Below, piece after piece: positions 7,880 through 14,997 of a stretch of DNA of 49,178 nt. The notes under the pieces were generated by a model. It did no database searches. It was not told where the DNA came from and saw only the letters and a list, made by a program, of their open reading frames with translations. The position numbers and the translations under genes are program-made. Origin of the DNA: Cohnella laeviribosi DSM 21336 (lineage in GTDB: Bacteria > Bacillota > Bacilli > Paenibacillales > Paenibacillaceae); NCBI RefSeq assembly GCF_000378425.1, contig NZ_KB899838.1:1-49178 (forward strand), in the 5' to 3' direction. How positions within the stretch are numbered: position 1 is the stretch's first letter; each line of letters begins with the position of its first letter.

Positions 7880-9045
7880 TTTTGAGCCCTCTTCGCAAGT
7901 TCCTCCATCCACGGCGATTTGGCCGTATCGGAGCTGCCCCAGCCCGGCACGTACTTGCCGAGATCGGCAAACGAGATTTTTTCTTTAGGCAACGCGGATT
8001 TCAGGATCAAATGGGGCTCGATCGACACGCTGTCCGGAACCGTTTCCCCGGCAACCTTCTGATAGACGAGCCGGGTTTGGATCTGGCCGATGTCCGTCGG
8101 ATTCGTGGCGGACGCCGCGACCCACGGACTGTCCTCCGCCTGAAACAGCGGCAAGTCTTCTTCCGTCAGGTCGATGCCGTATATTTTGATGTCGGTGCGC
8201 CCCGATTGCTTGATCGCCTGGTATGCGCCGCGGGTGAATTCGTTCCATGTGGTGTAAATCGCCTGCAGCTGCCCCGGTTCCGGATATTTCTTGAGCCAAG
8301 CGTCGACTTGGGCCTGCGTGTCCAGCGCCGTATTGGCGGTTACGCTTCCCGCGCGGACAACCTCTTTGATGTTCGGATACCGCTTCTTGAACGCTTCGAT
8401 CATGACTTCGCGGCGCTCCATCGGCAGGTAGCCGGCGACCCACAGAATACCGATGTTGCCCTTTCCGTTCAGGTCGGTCGCGAGCTGCTTCAAGGACTGC
8501 CAGCCCAGCAAATAGTCGTCCTGATCGATGGAAGTAACGCCGGGGAGGGTTAAGTCGCTGTCGTAGGCGACGACGGGAATGCCCGCGTCCAGCGCCTTCT
8601 GCACGACGGGGGCGAGCGCCTGGGCCGTCCCGTTGTTGATCAGGATCGCGTCCACTTTCTCGTTGACGGCCGCCTCCACGTTGGAAGCCATTTTGGCCAA
8701 GTCGTTGTTCGAATCGAATATTTTGAGCTCGCCGCCGAAGGCTGCGACCTGGTCTTTAATCCCCTGGCTGTATTGGGCGAAAAAGGAACCCGTCGTAATC
8801 CGGGTGACGAGCGCGATTTTCAACGGCTTCTGCAGCTTGTCCGGAAGCGCCGCCGATGGCGTGTCGGCCGCGCTGCTCTCCGTTGCCGCCTCTGCCGACG
8901 GGGCGGATGAAGCGGATGGCGACGGCGAGGGCGATACGGTCGAAGAGGCGGGCGGGGAGGATGACTCCGCCGCGTTCTGTTCGTTGGTGCAGGCGGCTAA
9001 AAGAAGAAATACGGCCGTAAGAAACCAAGCTAACGTCTTTTTCAT
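7876..9045 (-). CDS. Sugar-binding lipoprotein, periplasmic-binding-protein type 1 (RbsB-like)
   Basis: A 389-aa lipoprotein: MKKTLAWFLTAVFLLLAAC is the signal with lipobox LAAC, then a Ser/Pro/Ala linker to about residue 75. The mature domain follows the Peripla_BP_4 pattern: IALVTRITTGSFFAQYSQGI, VDAILINNGTAQAL, GIPVVAYDSDL, GNIGILWVAGYL, and IYTTWNEFTRGAYQAI. It lacks the acidic sequence expected in simple RbsB proteins and is longer, so ribose specificity should not be assumed. It is the first gene of the operon SBP-ATPase-permease-aldo/keto reductase. It is preceded by a ~200-nt leader containing an intrinsic terminator. Confidence 0.9.
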   Translation of the reverse strand: MKKTLAWFLTAVFLLLAACTNEQNAAESSSPPASSTVSPSPSPSASSAPSAEAATESSAADTPSAALPDKLQKPLKIALVTRITTGSFFAQYSQGIKDQVAAFGGELKIFDSNNDLAKMASNVEAAVNEKVDAILINNGTAQALAPVVQKALDAGIPVVAYDSDLTLPGVTSIDQDDYLLGWQSLKQLATDLNGKGNIGILWVAGYLPMERREVMIEAFKKRYPNIKEVVRAGSVTANTALDTQAQVDAWLKKYPEPGQLQAIYTTWNEFTRGAYQAIKQSGRTDIKIYGIDLTEEDLPLFQAEDSPWVAASATNPTDIGQIQTRLVYQKVAGETVPDSVSIEPHLILKSALPKEKISFADLGKYVPGWGSSDTAKSPWMEELAKRAQK

Positions 9046-9133
9046 GAAAATCGTACACTCCCTATATGGTTATGAAATCGAAATGCCGGTTCATAGAAAG
9101 ACTTGTCGTTGCCGCTTCTCACCTCCCGAATCC

Positions 9134-9188
9134 AAAAAAAATAAAAAACTCCACATCGCCATTCCCGATGAGAATGGCGGTTGTGGAG
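9134..9188 (-). terminator. Intrinsic terminator inside the 5' leader of the sugar ABC operon (attenuator)
   Basis: Two nested arm pairs, CTCCACA/TGTGGAG (9149-9155 with 9182-9188) and CGCCATTC/GAATGGCG (9157-9164 with 9172-9179), form a strong hairpin. On the minus strand it is followed by T6-A-T8. The structure starts about 60 nt after the predicted transcription start and ends 88 nt before the SBP start codon. No minus-strand gene lies upstream, so it can only act on the leader. I recognise no known riboswitch or RAT element. Confidence 0.75.
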
Positions 9189-9254
9189 CTGCTGGCGGAC
9201 CAGTAAGCCGGTATTCGATTGGCGATAATTCCGATGTCCTAAAACTATTTTCAT

Positions 9255-9282
9255 AGTATAGAATGCTCTTTCGACTTGTCAA
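9255..9282 (-). promoter_or_regulatory. Sigma-A promoter of the sugar ABC operon
   Basis: Minus-strand -35 TTGACA (9282-9277), 16-bp spacer, -10 TATACT (9260-9255). A short dyad, TTGTC-AA-GACAA, overlaps the -35 box at about 9276-9287 and could be an operator. The promoter diverges from that of the VOC gene 24 bp away. Confidence 0.75.
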
Positions 9283-9305
9283 GACAAATTTCTTATTATT
9301 CCGAC

Positions 9306-9334
9306 TTGACTACTATATATTAAAGGATTATACT
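9306..9334 (+). promoter_or_regulatory. Sigma-A promoter of the VOC gene
   Basis: -35 TTGACT (9306-9311), 17-bp spacer, -10 TATACT (9329-9334), about 35 nt before the AGGAGG of the VOC gene. Confidence 0.75.
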
Positions 9335-9375
9335 TTTTTCAAATCGAACGGCATTCCAAAAGGAGGAAACCCGCC

Positions 9376-9765
9376 ATGGCCAAGAAACGAATCGATCACG
9401 TCGGCGTCATTGTCAAAGATTTGGATACGACGATCCGGTTCTACACCGAAATCGTAGGGCTTCAGGTCAAAGCCCGGTTCACCCACACGAACGGCGTGCT
9501 GCAGCTCGCTTTTCTGGGCTTCGAGGGCTCGGACGAAACCGAAATCGAGCTGATCCAAGGATATAACGACCAGCTGCCGGCGGAAGGCAAAGTGCACCAC
9601 TTCGCGGTCAACGTGCCCGATCTCGAGGCGGAGTACGAAAGGCTGAAGAAGCTGAATATTCCTTTTGTCGAAGGCCACGATCAAATCACGACGCTGCCGA
9701 ACGGCCACAAGTACTTCTTCATCTACGGACCGGAAAACGAATGGATCGAGTTTTTCCAAAGGTAA
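9376..9765 (+). CDS. VOC family protein (glyoxalase I/dioxygenase-like)
   Basis: A 129-aa single-gene VOC protein with two beta-alpha-beta-beta-beta modules: module 1 at residues 1-62 (IDHVGVIVKDLDTTIRFYTE) and module 2 at 70-129 (HHFAVNVPDLEAEYERL). The expected metal quartet is visible at H8, E58, H75 and E125. That pattern fits a metal-dependent lyase, epimerase or glyoxalase I, but the substrate cannot be deduced. AGGAGG lies 10 nt before the ATG. It is a monocistronic unit with its own promoter and terminator, divergent from the sugar ABC operon. Methylmalonyl-CoA epimerase is an alternative, but no context supports it. Confidence 0.88.
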   Translation: MAKKRIDHVGVIVKDLDTTIRFYTEIVGLQVKARFTHTNGVLQLAFLGFEGSDETEIELIQGYNDQLPAEGKVHHFAVNVPDLEAEYERLKKLNIPFVEGHDQITTLPNGHKYFFIYGPENEWIEFFQR

Positions 9766-9796
9766 TCCGCCGGGCGGGTGTCGCCCGAACGGCGCA

Positions 9797-9837
9797 AACG
9801 GGACGAAGCAGAGTCCGTATCTGCTTCGTCCCGTTTT
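9797..9837 (+). terminator. Terminator of the VOC gene, possibly bidirectional
   Basis: AACGGGACGAAGCAGA pairs with TCTGCTTCGTCCCGTT around a 9-nt loop and is followed by TTTTC on the plus strand. It also lies downstream of the convergent Gfo/Idh/MocA unit, where the opposite strand gives a shorter T run. Confidence 0.85.
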
Positions 9838-9853
9838 CAGTTGGTTCTGATGT

Positions 9854-10026
9854 TCAAATGATAGAGAGTTCCGCCGTGAAGCCCTTCGGCTTCATTCCGG
9901 CGTACTCCTCGTACCGTTCTCTTACGCTTCCGCTGCTCGCGTCGGGATGTATATCCGGTGCTTCATGGCCATCGTATCCCCTTCCTTCAGCCGTTTTCCC
10001 CCGCAGAAATGAAAATTGGCAGGCCG
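9854..10026 (-). pseudogene. C-terminal remnant of a probable DUF6807/PmoA-type protein, frameshifted
   Basis: Directly after the Gfo/Idh/MocA stop codon, and in the same frame, the minus strand reads ANFHFCGGKRLKEGDTMAMK and then HRIYI. It then hits a stop (9924-9922) if the frame is kept. A one-base shift at that point continues HPDASSGSVRERYEEYAG and ends ...AELSII, stop at 9856-9854. The composite resembles the end of DUF6807/PmoA-like proteins, in which an ordered strand with 'G-D-T...RIYIH.G' precedes a terminal helix. Such genes often sit beside Gfo/Idh/MocA genes. No start codon, SD or N-terminal part remains. The family assignment is from memory and moderate; the broken coding signal is visible directly. 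Confidence 0.45.
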
Positions 10027-11181
10027 TCACTTCTGCTCGCCGCTGATGGAAATTTCATTGCTGCCGAAGGCGGCGATCGCGTTTTTCTTCGGATAGAAGC
10101 GCGGGGCATGCGCGAGGATCCCGTCCCGGGTAAAGAACGGGCTGTCCGGGCGAAGCGGCAGCGCAACCGTCGCTCCCGTCGCGGCCGACTCGTAAATCGC
10201 ATTGATGATTTCCAGCGTTTTTCGGCCCTCATGTCCCGTTACCAACACCCGGCCGGTGCCGCTTTCGATCGCGGTCAGCACGTCGTCGATTTGCCCTTTG
10301 TGGCCGACATGCCGCAGCGGCGGAATGCCGCTGGCGAAAGCTTCGATCTCGCGCTCCAGCTCCGCATGCACGACCGGAAAGCCGTTCTCCTGCGCAAGCG
10401 ATGCCGTCGCCCGCCACGGCATGGAGACCCGCGCTTTCTCGCCTTGAAAGACCAATTGCTGCTCCTGGCCATGATGCACGACCGAGCTCGTCACTTGCGC
10501 AATCGCCCGGGGGTAGGACAGGATGGCGACGGACAAGTCTTCCACCTCGGCATTGTCGTGCGCCGTATTGCGCATGACGGCCGTCACCTGATCCGGCATG
10601 CCCATCATCCATTGAAACAGATCGATATGATGAACGGCATGGTTCAGCGTGCACCCTCCCCCTTCCTTTTCCCAGGTGCCGCGCCACCATAAATCGTAGT
10701 AGGAATACCCTCTCCACCAAAACGAATCGACCTGGGCATGCAGGATCCGCCCGACAAGCCCGGATTCGAGCACGCGCTTCAGCTTCATGGCCGCGTCCCC
10801 GAACCGGTTCTGGCTGACGACCGACAGAATCTTGCCCGAAGCCGCCGCCGCTTCGTTCATCCGGTCGCACTCCGCCAGCGACGAAGCCATCGGCTTCTCC
10901 ACCAGCACGTGCTTGCCTGCGCGAAGCGCGTTAATCGCAATCTCCGCATGCGTAAACGGAGGCGTGCATACCGAGACGAGGTCGATATCGCCGCGCGACA
11001 GCAGCTCGTCGCAGTCGCCGGTCACGGCGCAGTCCAGGGCGAACTTCCGTTTTTTCTCTTCCGCCTTCTCCGAAGCGATGTCGCACAAGGCGACGATCCG
11101 GCATCTATCGGCGAACTGCGAATACGCTCCAATGTGGGCGTCGGATATGGCACCCGTTCCAATGACGGCTACACGGATCAT
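10027..11181 (-). CDS. Gfo/Idh/MocA family oxidoreductase
   Basis: A 384-aa NAD(P)-dependent sugar oxidoreductase. The N-terminal Rossmann motif is VAVIGTGAISDAHIGAY. VSVCTPPFTHAEIAINALRAGKHVLVEKPMA includes the EKP catalytic lysine near residue 95, and GGCTLNHAVHHIDLFQWMMG is the C-terminal domain active-site helix with its histidines. I start at the second ATG (11181-11179): AAAGGAG lies 9 nt before it, whereas the first ATG (11190) abuts the SD. It follows the LplA-type SBP gene by 79 nt containing a hairpin, so it is the last intact gene of the lplB-lplC-SBP operon. It probably oxidises or epimerises the imported sugar; the substrate is unknown. Confidence 0.93.
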   Translation of the reverse strand: MIRVAVIGTGAISDAHIGAYSQFADRCRIVALCDIASEKAEEKKRKFALDCAVTGDCDELLSRGDIDLVSVCTPPFTHAEIAINALRAGKHVLVEKPMASSLAECDRMNEAAAASGKILSVVSQNRFGDAAMKLKRVLESGLVGRILHAQVDSFWWRGYSYYDLWWRGTWEKEGGGCTLNHAVHHIDLFQWMMGMPDQVTAVMRNTAHDNAEVEDLSVAILSYPRAIAQVTSSVVHHGQEQQLVFQGEKARVSMPWRATASLAQENGFPVVHAELEREIEAFASGIPPLRHVGHKGQIDDVLTAIESGTGRVLVTGHEGRKTLEIINAIYESAATGATVALPLRPDSPFFTRDGILAHAPRFYPKKNAIAAFGSNEISISGEQK

Positions 11182-11215
11182 AGGATGCATCTCCTTTGGG
11201 TTGAATGCGGAAGGA

Positions 11216-11251
11216 AACCGTCCCCCGTTCGGCTTGCAACAGGGGACGGTT
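11216..11251 (-). terminator. Hairpin between SBP and Gfo/Idh/MocA genes
   Basis: AACCGTCCCC pairs with GGGGACGGTT (10 bp, 16-nt loop). The minus-strand 3' flank is TTTCCTTCC, a poor U tract, so it is likely a partial terminator or RNA stabiliser that lowers expression of the oxidoreductase relative to the SBP. Confidence 0.55.
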
Positions 11252-11260
11252 CAACCGGTT

Positions 11261-12874
11261 TTACTGGCCTTTTTCGGCGCGGTAAGCCGCCCGTTTCTCG
11301 TCCATGACGGCTTGGCCGCCGATTTTCATATAGTCTTGCACTTCCTTGTCGTACACTTTATCGAAATCGGACGGTTTGGCCGTCACGACCTTCACAAAGA
11401 TCTCGTCGTCTTTTTCCTTGAGTGTCGTGGCGTACTTGATTTCCGATTCGATCGCCGCGGTGACGGTCGGCTTCGTGACGCCGTCGTTCGATCCCGCCTC
11501 GATGCTGGCGACGGTAAAGTCTTTGAAATTCGGATCGGACGCGTTGGCCGCGATGTTCAGTTTCTCGTCGGTCAGGCTGACGAATTTGCCGTTCAGAATC
11601 ATCAGGTAATCGGTGTAATTGTACAGCGTTTGCTTCGCCTTATCGTTGTCGAGCGTTTGCGGGACGCCGTTCACCATCTCGTACGTTTCGCCTTCGATGC
11701 CGTTCTGCAGCGCGATAATATTTTCCGGCAGCGCCATCCAGTCCAAATATTTGATGACCGCCTCCGCATTCTTGCTCGCTTTGGGAACGAGCAAATAGAT
11801 GCCGTTCGGCGTATAGACCGGCTTCGGATGCTTGCCGCGGGAGTCCGAGAACGGATCGATCGGGATGAGCTTGGCGTTCGGATTCGCTTTCTGCACTTCC
11901 GCCAAATAGCCTTGGTATACCGGTTCGTTCGTATTGGTGGTGGCCGCGCCGATGCGTCCGTTGATCAGGTCTTTCTGGAACTGCGTCGTATCTTTGTTCA
12001 TCGTCAGCGGGAAATCGGGATCGATCAGCCCTTCGTTGTACAGCTTGTTCAGGAAGCGGAAGCCTTCCTTGTTGCCCGGCATCAGCCATTCCGGGTTGGC
12101 GAACAGATCTTCGTCGGAAATTTTATCCCATTCCCAGAAGGAGTACACCAGCGGACGCGTATGGAAGTAGTCGATATAGCCGTACGGAATGATTTTGTCT
12201 CCCGCATTGCCCGGCTTTTTCTCTTTAAACGCTTTCAACGCGTTGTAGAACTGTTCGGTCGTCGTCGGAACGGGCAGGCCCAGCTCTTCCAGCCAGTCGC
12301 CGCGGATAATCGTCGTCGTCTGAGGCAGCAGAACGCGGCGAGCGGGAATCGCGTACTGCTTGCCTTCGAACACGCCGTATTCCAGCACTTCGTCTCCCAA
12401 TACTTTCTTCAGGTTTTGCCCGTATTGCTCCAGAAGCGGCCCGAGGTCGGTCAAGCCGCCGTCCTTCACGTACTTCCGGACCGTCGGCGTGTCGTAGGTG
12501 AACACCAGATCCGGCGCTTGGTTCGCCGCCATCAGCACGTTCAGCTTGTCGATTTCCTGCGATCTCGGCACCGTGACGAACTCGACTTTGATGTTGTTCG
12601 GGTCCCCGAAGTTTTTCTGAATATACTGGGTCATGAAGTTGTCGGTAATCGGCGGCGCCCCGGCAGGGGTGTTGTTGCGGTCGAACAGCTCGATCCGCAG
12701 CGTGATCGGATCGCCCTTGGGCGGTTCGGATTTCTCCGGCCCGGATGCGGACGCGGACGGCGGCGAGCCGCTGGCTTGGGCGTCGTTGCCTTTGTTCCCG
12801 CCGCAGGCGGCCAGAAGCGCGGCCGTCATCACCACCGCAAGCAATCCCGCGAAGCCTTTCCTCCAATTGAACAT
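11261..12874 (-). CDS. Extracellular solute-binding lipoprotein, LplA/YtcQ-type
   Basis: A 537-aa lipoprotein: MFNWRKGFAGLLAVVMTAALLAAC with lipobox LLAAC at residues 20-24, then a Ser/Pro/Asp linker. The mature part is typical of the large binding proteins paired with LplB/LplC permeases: NKLNVLMAANQAPDLVFTYD-like sequence (residues 100-125), RRVLLPQTTTIIRGDWLEELG (part: IIRGDWLEELG) and PNGIYLLVPKASKNAEAVIK. Ligands of this family are oligosaccharides or uronides. The order permease-permease-SBP, 60 nt after LplC, fits the LplBC-A arrangement common in Paenibacillus. A membrane AraC regulator lies just upstream of the operon. Confidence 0.92.
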   Translation of the reverse strand: MFNWRKGFAGLLAVVMTAALLAACGGNKGNDAQASGSPPSASASGPEKSEPPKGDPITLRIELFDRNNTPAGAPPITDNFMTQYIQKNFGDPNNIKVEFVTVPRSQEIDKLNVLMAANQAPDLVFTYDTPTVRKYVKDGGLTDLGPLLEQYGQNLKKVLGDEVLEYGVFEGKQYAIPARRVLLPQTTTIIRGDWLEELGLPVPTTTEQFYNALKAFKEKKPGNAGDKIIPYGYIDYFHTRPLVYSFWEWDKISDEDLFANPEWLMPGNKEGFRFLNKLYNEGLIDPDFPLTMNKDTTQFQKDLINGRIGAATTNTNEPVYQGYLAEVQKANPNAKLIPIDPFSDSRGKHPKPVYTPNGIYLLVPKASKNAEAVIKYLDWMALPENIIALQNGIEGETYEMVNGVPQTLDNDKAKQTLYNYTDYLMILNGKFVSLTDEKLNIAANASDPNFKDFTVASIEAGSNDGVTKPTVTAAIESEIKYATTLKEKDDEIFVKVVTAKPSDFDKVYDKEVQDYMKIGGQAVMDEKRAAYRAEKGQ

Positions 12875-12934
12875 CTCTTTTCAACTCCCTTTTGAATGAT
12901 ATGTTTGTATAGAAACCCTTTAGAAGGGTAACTA

Positions 12935-13816
12935 TCAGCCTTTGACCGCCCCGATCATCATGCCGGATATGAAATAGCGCTGCAGCCACGGATAGACGAG
13001 CAGAATCGGGACGGTGGCGAACATGATGGAAGCGGCCTTCAAGCTTTCCGGCACCGGAGCGGCGGCATTGTTCATCCCTTCCGCCATGTCGATGACCTGG
13101 CTGTTGATGACCATTTCGTACAGCCTCAGTTGCAGCGGATACAAGTCCGACTTCGTAATGTACAGCAGCGCGTCCATAAACCCGTTCCACCGCCCGACCG
13201 CATAGAACAGGCCCAACGTCGCGAGAACCGGGAGCGACAGCGGCAATACCAGGTAGCGCAAAATGGTAAAATGGCCGGCCCCGTCGATGCGCGCGGACTC
13301 CTCAAGTTCAACCGGAATGGAGGAGAAAAAGGTTTTGAGAATCAGCAAGTAGAACGCGTTAATGGCGCCGGGCAAAACGAGCACCCAGACGGTGTCCAGC
13401 AAATTCAGATTTCGCATCAGCAGATAGTCGGGAATGATGCCCCCGCTGAAGAACATGGTCAGGACAATGATGAACAGAAAAAAACCGCGGCCCTTCAAGT
13501 TCGGCTTCGTGAGCGGATAAGCGGCCATGATGGTCATCGTCATGGAGACGGCGGTAAACAGCGCGACCATCCAAACGGTAAACACCAGCGATTTGATCAT
13601 GGCGGCGTTGCCGAATACGGTTTTGTAAGCGGTCAGATCGATGTCGACGGGAATAAACGTGACTTTGCCGGCCATAATCGGTCCGTTCGAACTGAGCGAG
13701 AGCGCCAGAATGTTCAGCATCGGCGCCAAACACAGCAGGCTCGCCGCCGCGATAAAACCCATGATGACATAATCCGCCGCTTTGCCATTGCCGTACTTGC
13801 CGTACTGCTTCATCAT
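12935..13816 (-). CDS. Carbohydrate ABC transporter permease, LplC/YtcP-type
   Basis: A 293-aa protein with six predicted TM segments, from ADYVIMGFIAAASLLCLAPM to the C-terminal WLQRYFISGMMIGAVKG that is characteristic of LplC. The EAA loop, EESARIDGAGHFTILRYLVLPLSLP, lies about residues 185-209. AAGGAGG precedes tandem ATGs at 13816 and 13813; I take the first, though the second has better SD spacing. A longer frame to 13888 would overlap the LplB gene and adds no family sequence. It starts 10 nt after the LplB stop. It forms the membrane pore with LplB and uses an ATPase encoded elsewhere (MsmK-type), as no ATPase gene is present here. Confidence 0.93.
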   Translation of the reverse strand: MMKQYGKYGNGKAADYVIMGFIAAASLLCLAPMLNILALSLSSNGPIMAGKVTFIPVDIDLTAYKTVFGNAAMIKSLVFTVWMVALFTAVSMTMTIMAAYPLTKPNLKGRGFFLFIIVLTMFFSGGIIPDYLLMRNLNLLDTVWVLVLPGAINAFYLLILKTFFSSIPVELEESARIDGAGHFTILRYLVLPLSLPVLATLGLFYAVGRWNGFMDALLYITKSDLYPLQLRLYEMVINSQVIDMAEGMNNAAAPVPESLKAASIMFATVPILLVYPWLQRYFISGMMIGAVKG

Positions 13817-13826
13817 GCCAACCTCC

Positions 13827-14720
13827 TTACCAAATGCCTTGATCGTTGATTTTGCGGGAAAACAGCTCGGCGGACAGCAGGAAGACAAGACCGACGACCG
13901 CCTGGAACAGGCCGATGGCGGTGGCGATCGTATACCTCGCCGATTGAATGCCGATTTTGTATACGTATGTGCTGATGACTTCCGATACGTCGATCACTTG
14001 CGGATTGCTGAGCACGTAAGGACGATCGAAACCGATGCTGGCCATATGGCCGATGTTGATGATGAGCAGGATGACGATGGTCGGCTTGATCCCCGGGAGC
14101 GTGATATGCCACATTTTCCGCAGCCGGCTCGCGCCGTCGACCTCGGCCGCCTCGTACAAATCTTTATTGATGCCCGTCAAAGCGGCCAAATAAATGATCG
14201 TCCCCCATCCGGCGCTTTGCCAGATGCCGATGCCCAAGTAGGAGAAAATCCAGTAAATCGGCTCCGACAAAAATGGGATCGCTTTCAAACCGAAAGAAGT
14301 CAATATCTGATTGACGACCCCCGAATGCGTCGCCAGCAGCTGAACCGCCATTCCGCCGATAATGACCCATGAAATAAAATGGGGAAGATACAGAATCGTC
14401 TGCACGCTTTTCTTGAACCACCGGATACGCAGTTCGTTCAACAGAATCGCCAGCACGATCGGAATCGGAAATCCGATGACAAGATCCAGCAAATTGAGCA
14501 CGAAGGTGTTGCGCAGCGCATTGTAGAAACCGTCCATCGCGAACACTTCCCGGAACGCTTCCAAGCCGATCCAAGGGCTGGCCATGACGCCTTTGAAAAT
14601 GTTGTAATCCTTGAACGCCACCACGACGCCCAGCATGGGAATGTACTTGAACAAGACAAAATAAACGAAGGGAAACAACAGCAGCAAGTACAGTTGCCAA
14701 TTTTGGCGAATGGATTTCAT
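13827..14720 (-). CDS. Carbohydrate ABC transporter permease, LplB-type
   Basis: A 297-aa protein starting at the ATG at 14720 (MKSIRQNWQLYLLLLFPFVYF), chosen because GGGGAGG lies 6 nt upstream. Earlier in-frame ATGs have no SD. LplB hallmarks are FKYIPMLGVVVAFKDYNIFKG at about residues 22-42 (part: MLGVVVAFKDYNIFKG), the GWGTIIYLAALTGINKDLYEAA stretch and the EAA loop DGASRLRKMWHITLPGIKPT about residues 205-224. It is the first gene of the operon and forms a heterodimer with the LplC-type permease. The 277 nt upstream contain the terminator of the AraC gene; I see no consensus promoter there, only weak TTAACA...TAAAAT-like elements near 14890-14925. Confidence 0.93.
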   Translation of the reverse strand: MKSIRQNWQLYLLLLFPFVYFVLFKYIPMLGVVVAFKDYNIFKGVMASPWIGLEAFREVFAMDGFYNALRNTFVLNLLDLVIGFPIPIVLAILLNELRIRWFKKSVQTILYLPHFISWVIIGGMAVQLLATHSGVVNQILTSFGLKAIPFLSEPIYWIFSYLGIGIWQSAGWGTIIYLAALTGINKDLYEAAEVDGASRLRKMWHITLPGIKPTIVILLIINIGHMASIGFDRPYVLSNPQVIDVSEVISTYVYKIGIQSARYTIATAIGLFQAVVGLVFLLSAELFSRKINDQGIW

Positions 14721-14927
14721 GCCAGTCCTCCCCGCTTTTCGCTTCTCCATGAGGTGATCACGCTCGCCCTTCACTGTAACAGGTGAAATCCGTTCGGGAA
14801 ATTGTCATTAATCCTCCGGTTAACCAATACGCCAAAAACGCCGTGCCTTCAGGCCTTAACCGTTTTCCGGCGCTTTACTTTTTTGCCTTATTTTATTACA
14901 TTAACGCGGTATCGTGTTAAATTACGG

Positions 14928-14964
14928 AATGAAAAGAAAGACTGTTGAGCGTTTCTCAACAGTC
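14928..14964 (-). terminator. Intrinsic terminator of the AraC regulator gene
   Basis: GACTGTTGAG / CTCAACAGTC form a perfect 10-bp stem with a 5-nt loop (14940-14964). On the minus strand TTTCTTTTC follows. It lies about 35 nt after the AraC gene stop. Confidence 0.85.
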
Positions 14965-14997
14965 CGTCCTGCCTGCGGGAAACGGCCGGCTTGGCGC

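Noticed and set aside
7876..9045. Naming the sugar transporter rbsACB
   Set aside because: The SBP is longer than RbsB, no ribokinase or RbsD is present and an aldo/keto reductase is attached; ribose specificity is not supported.
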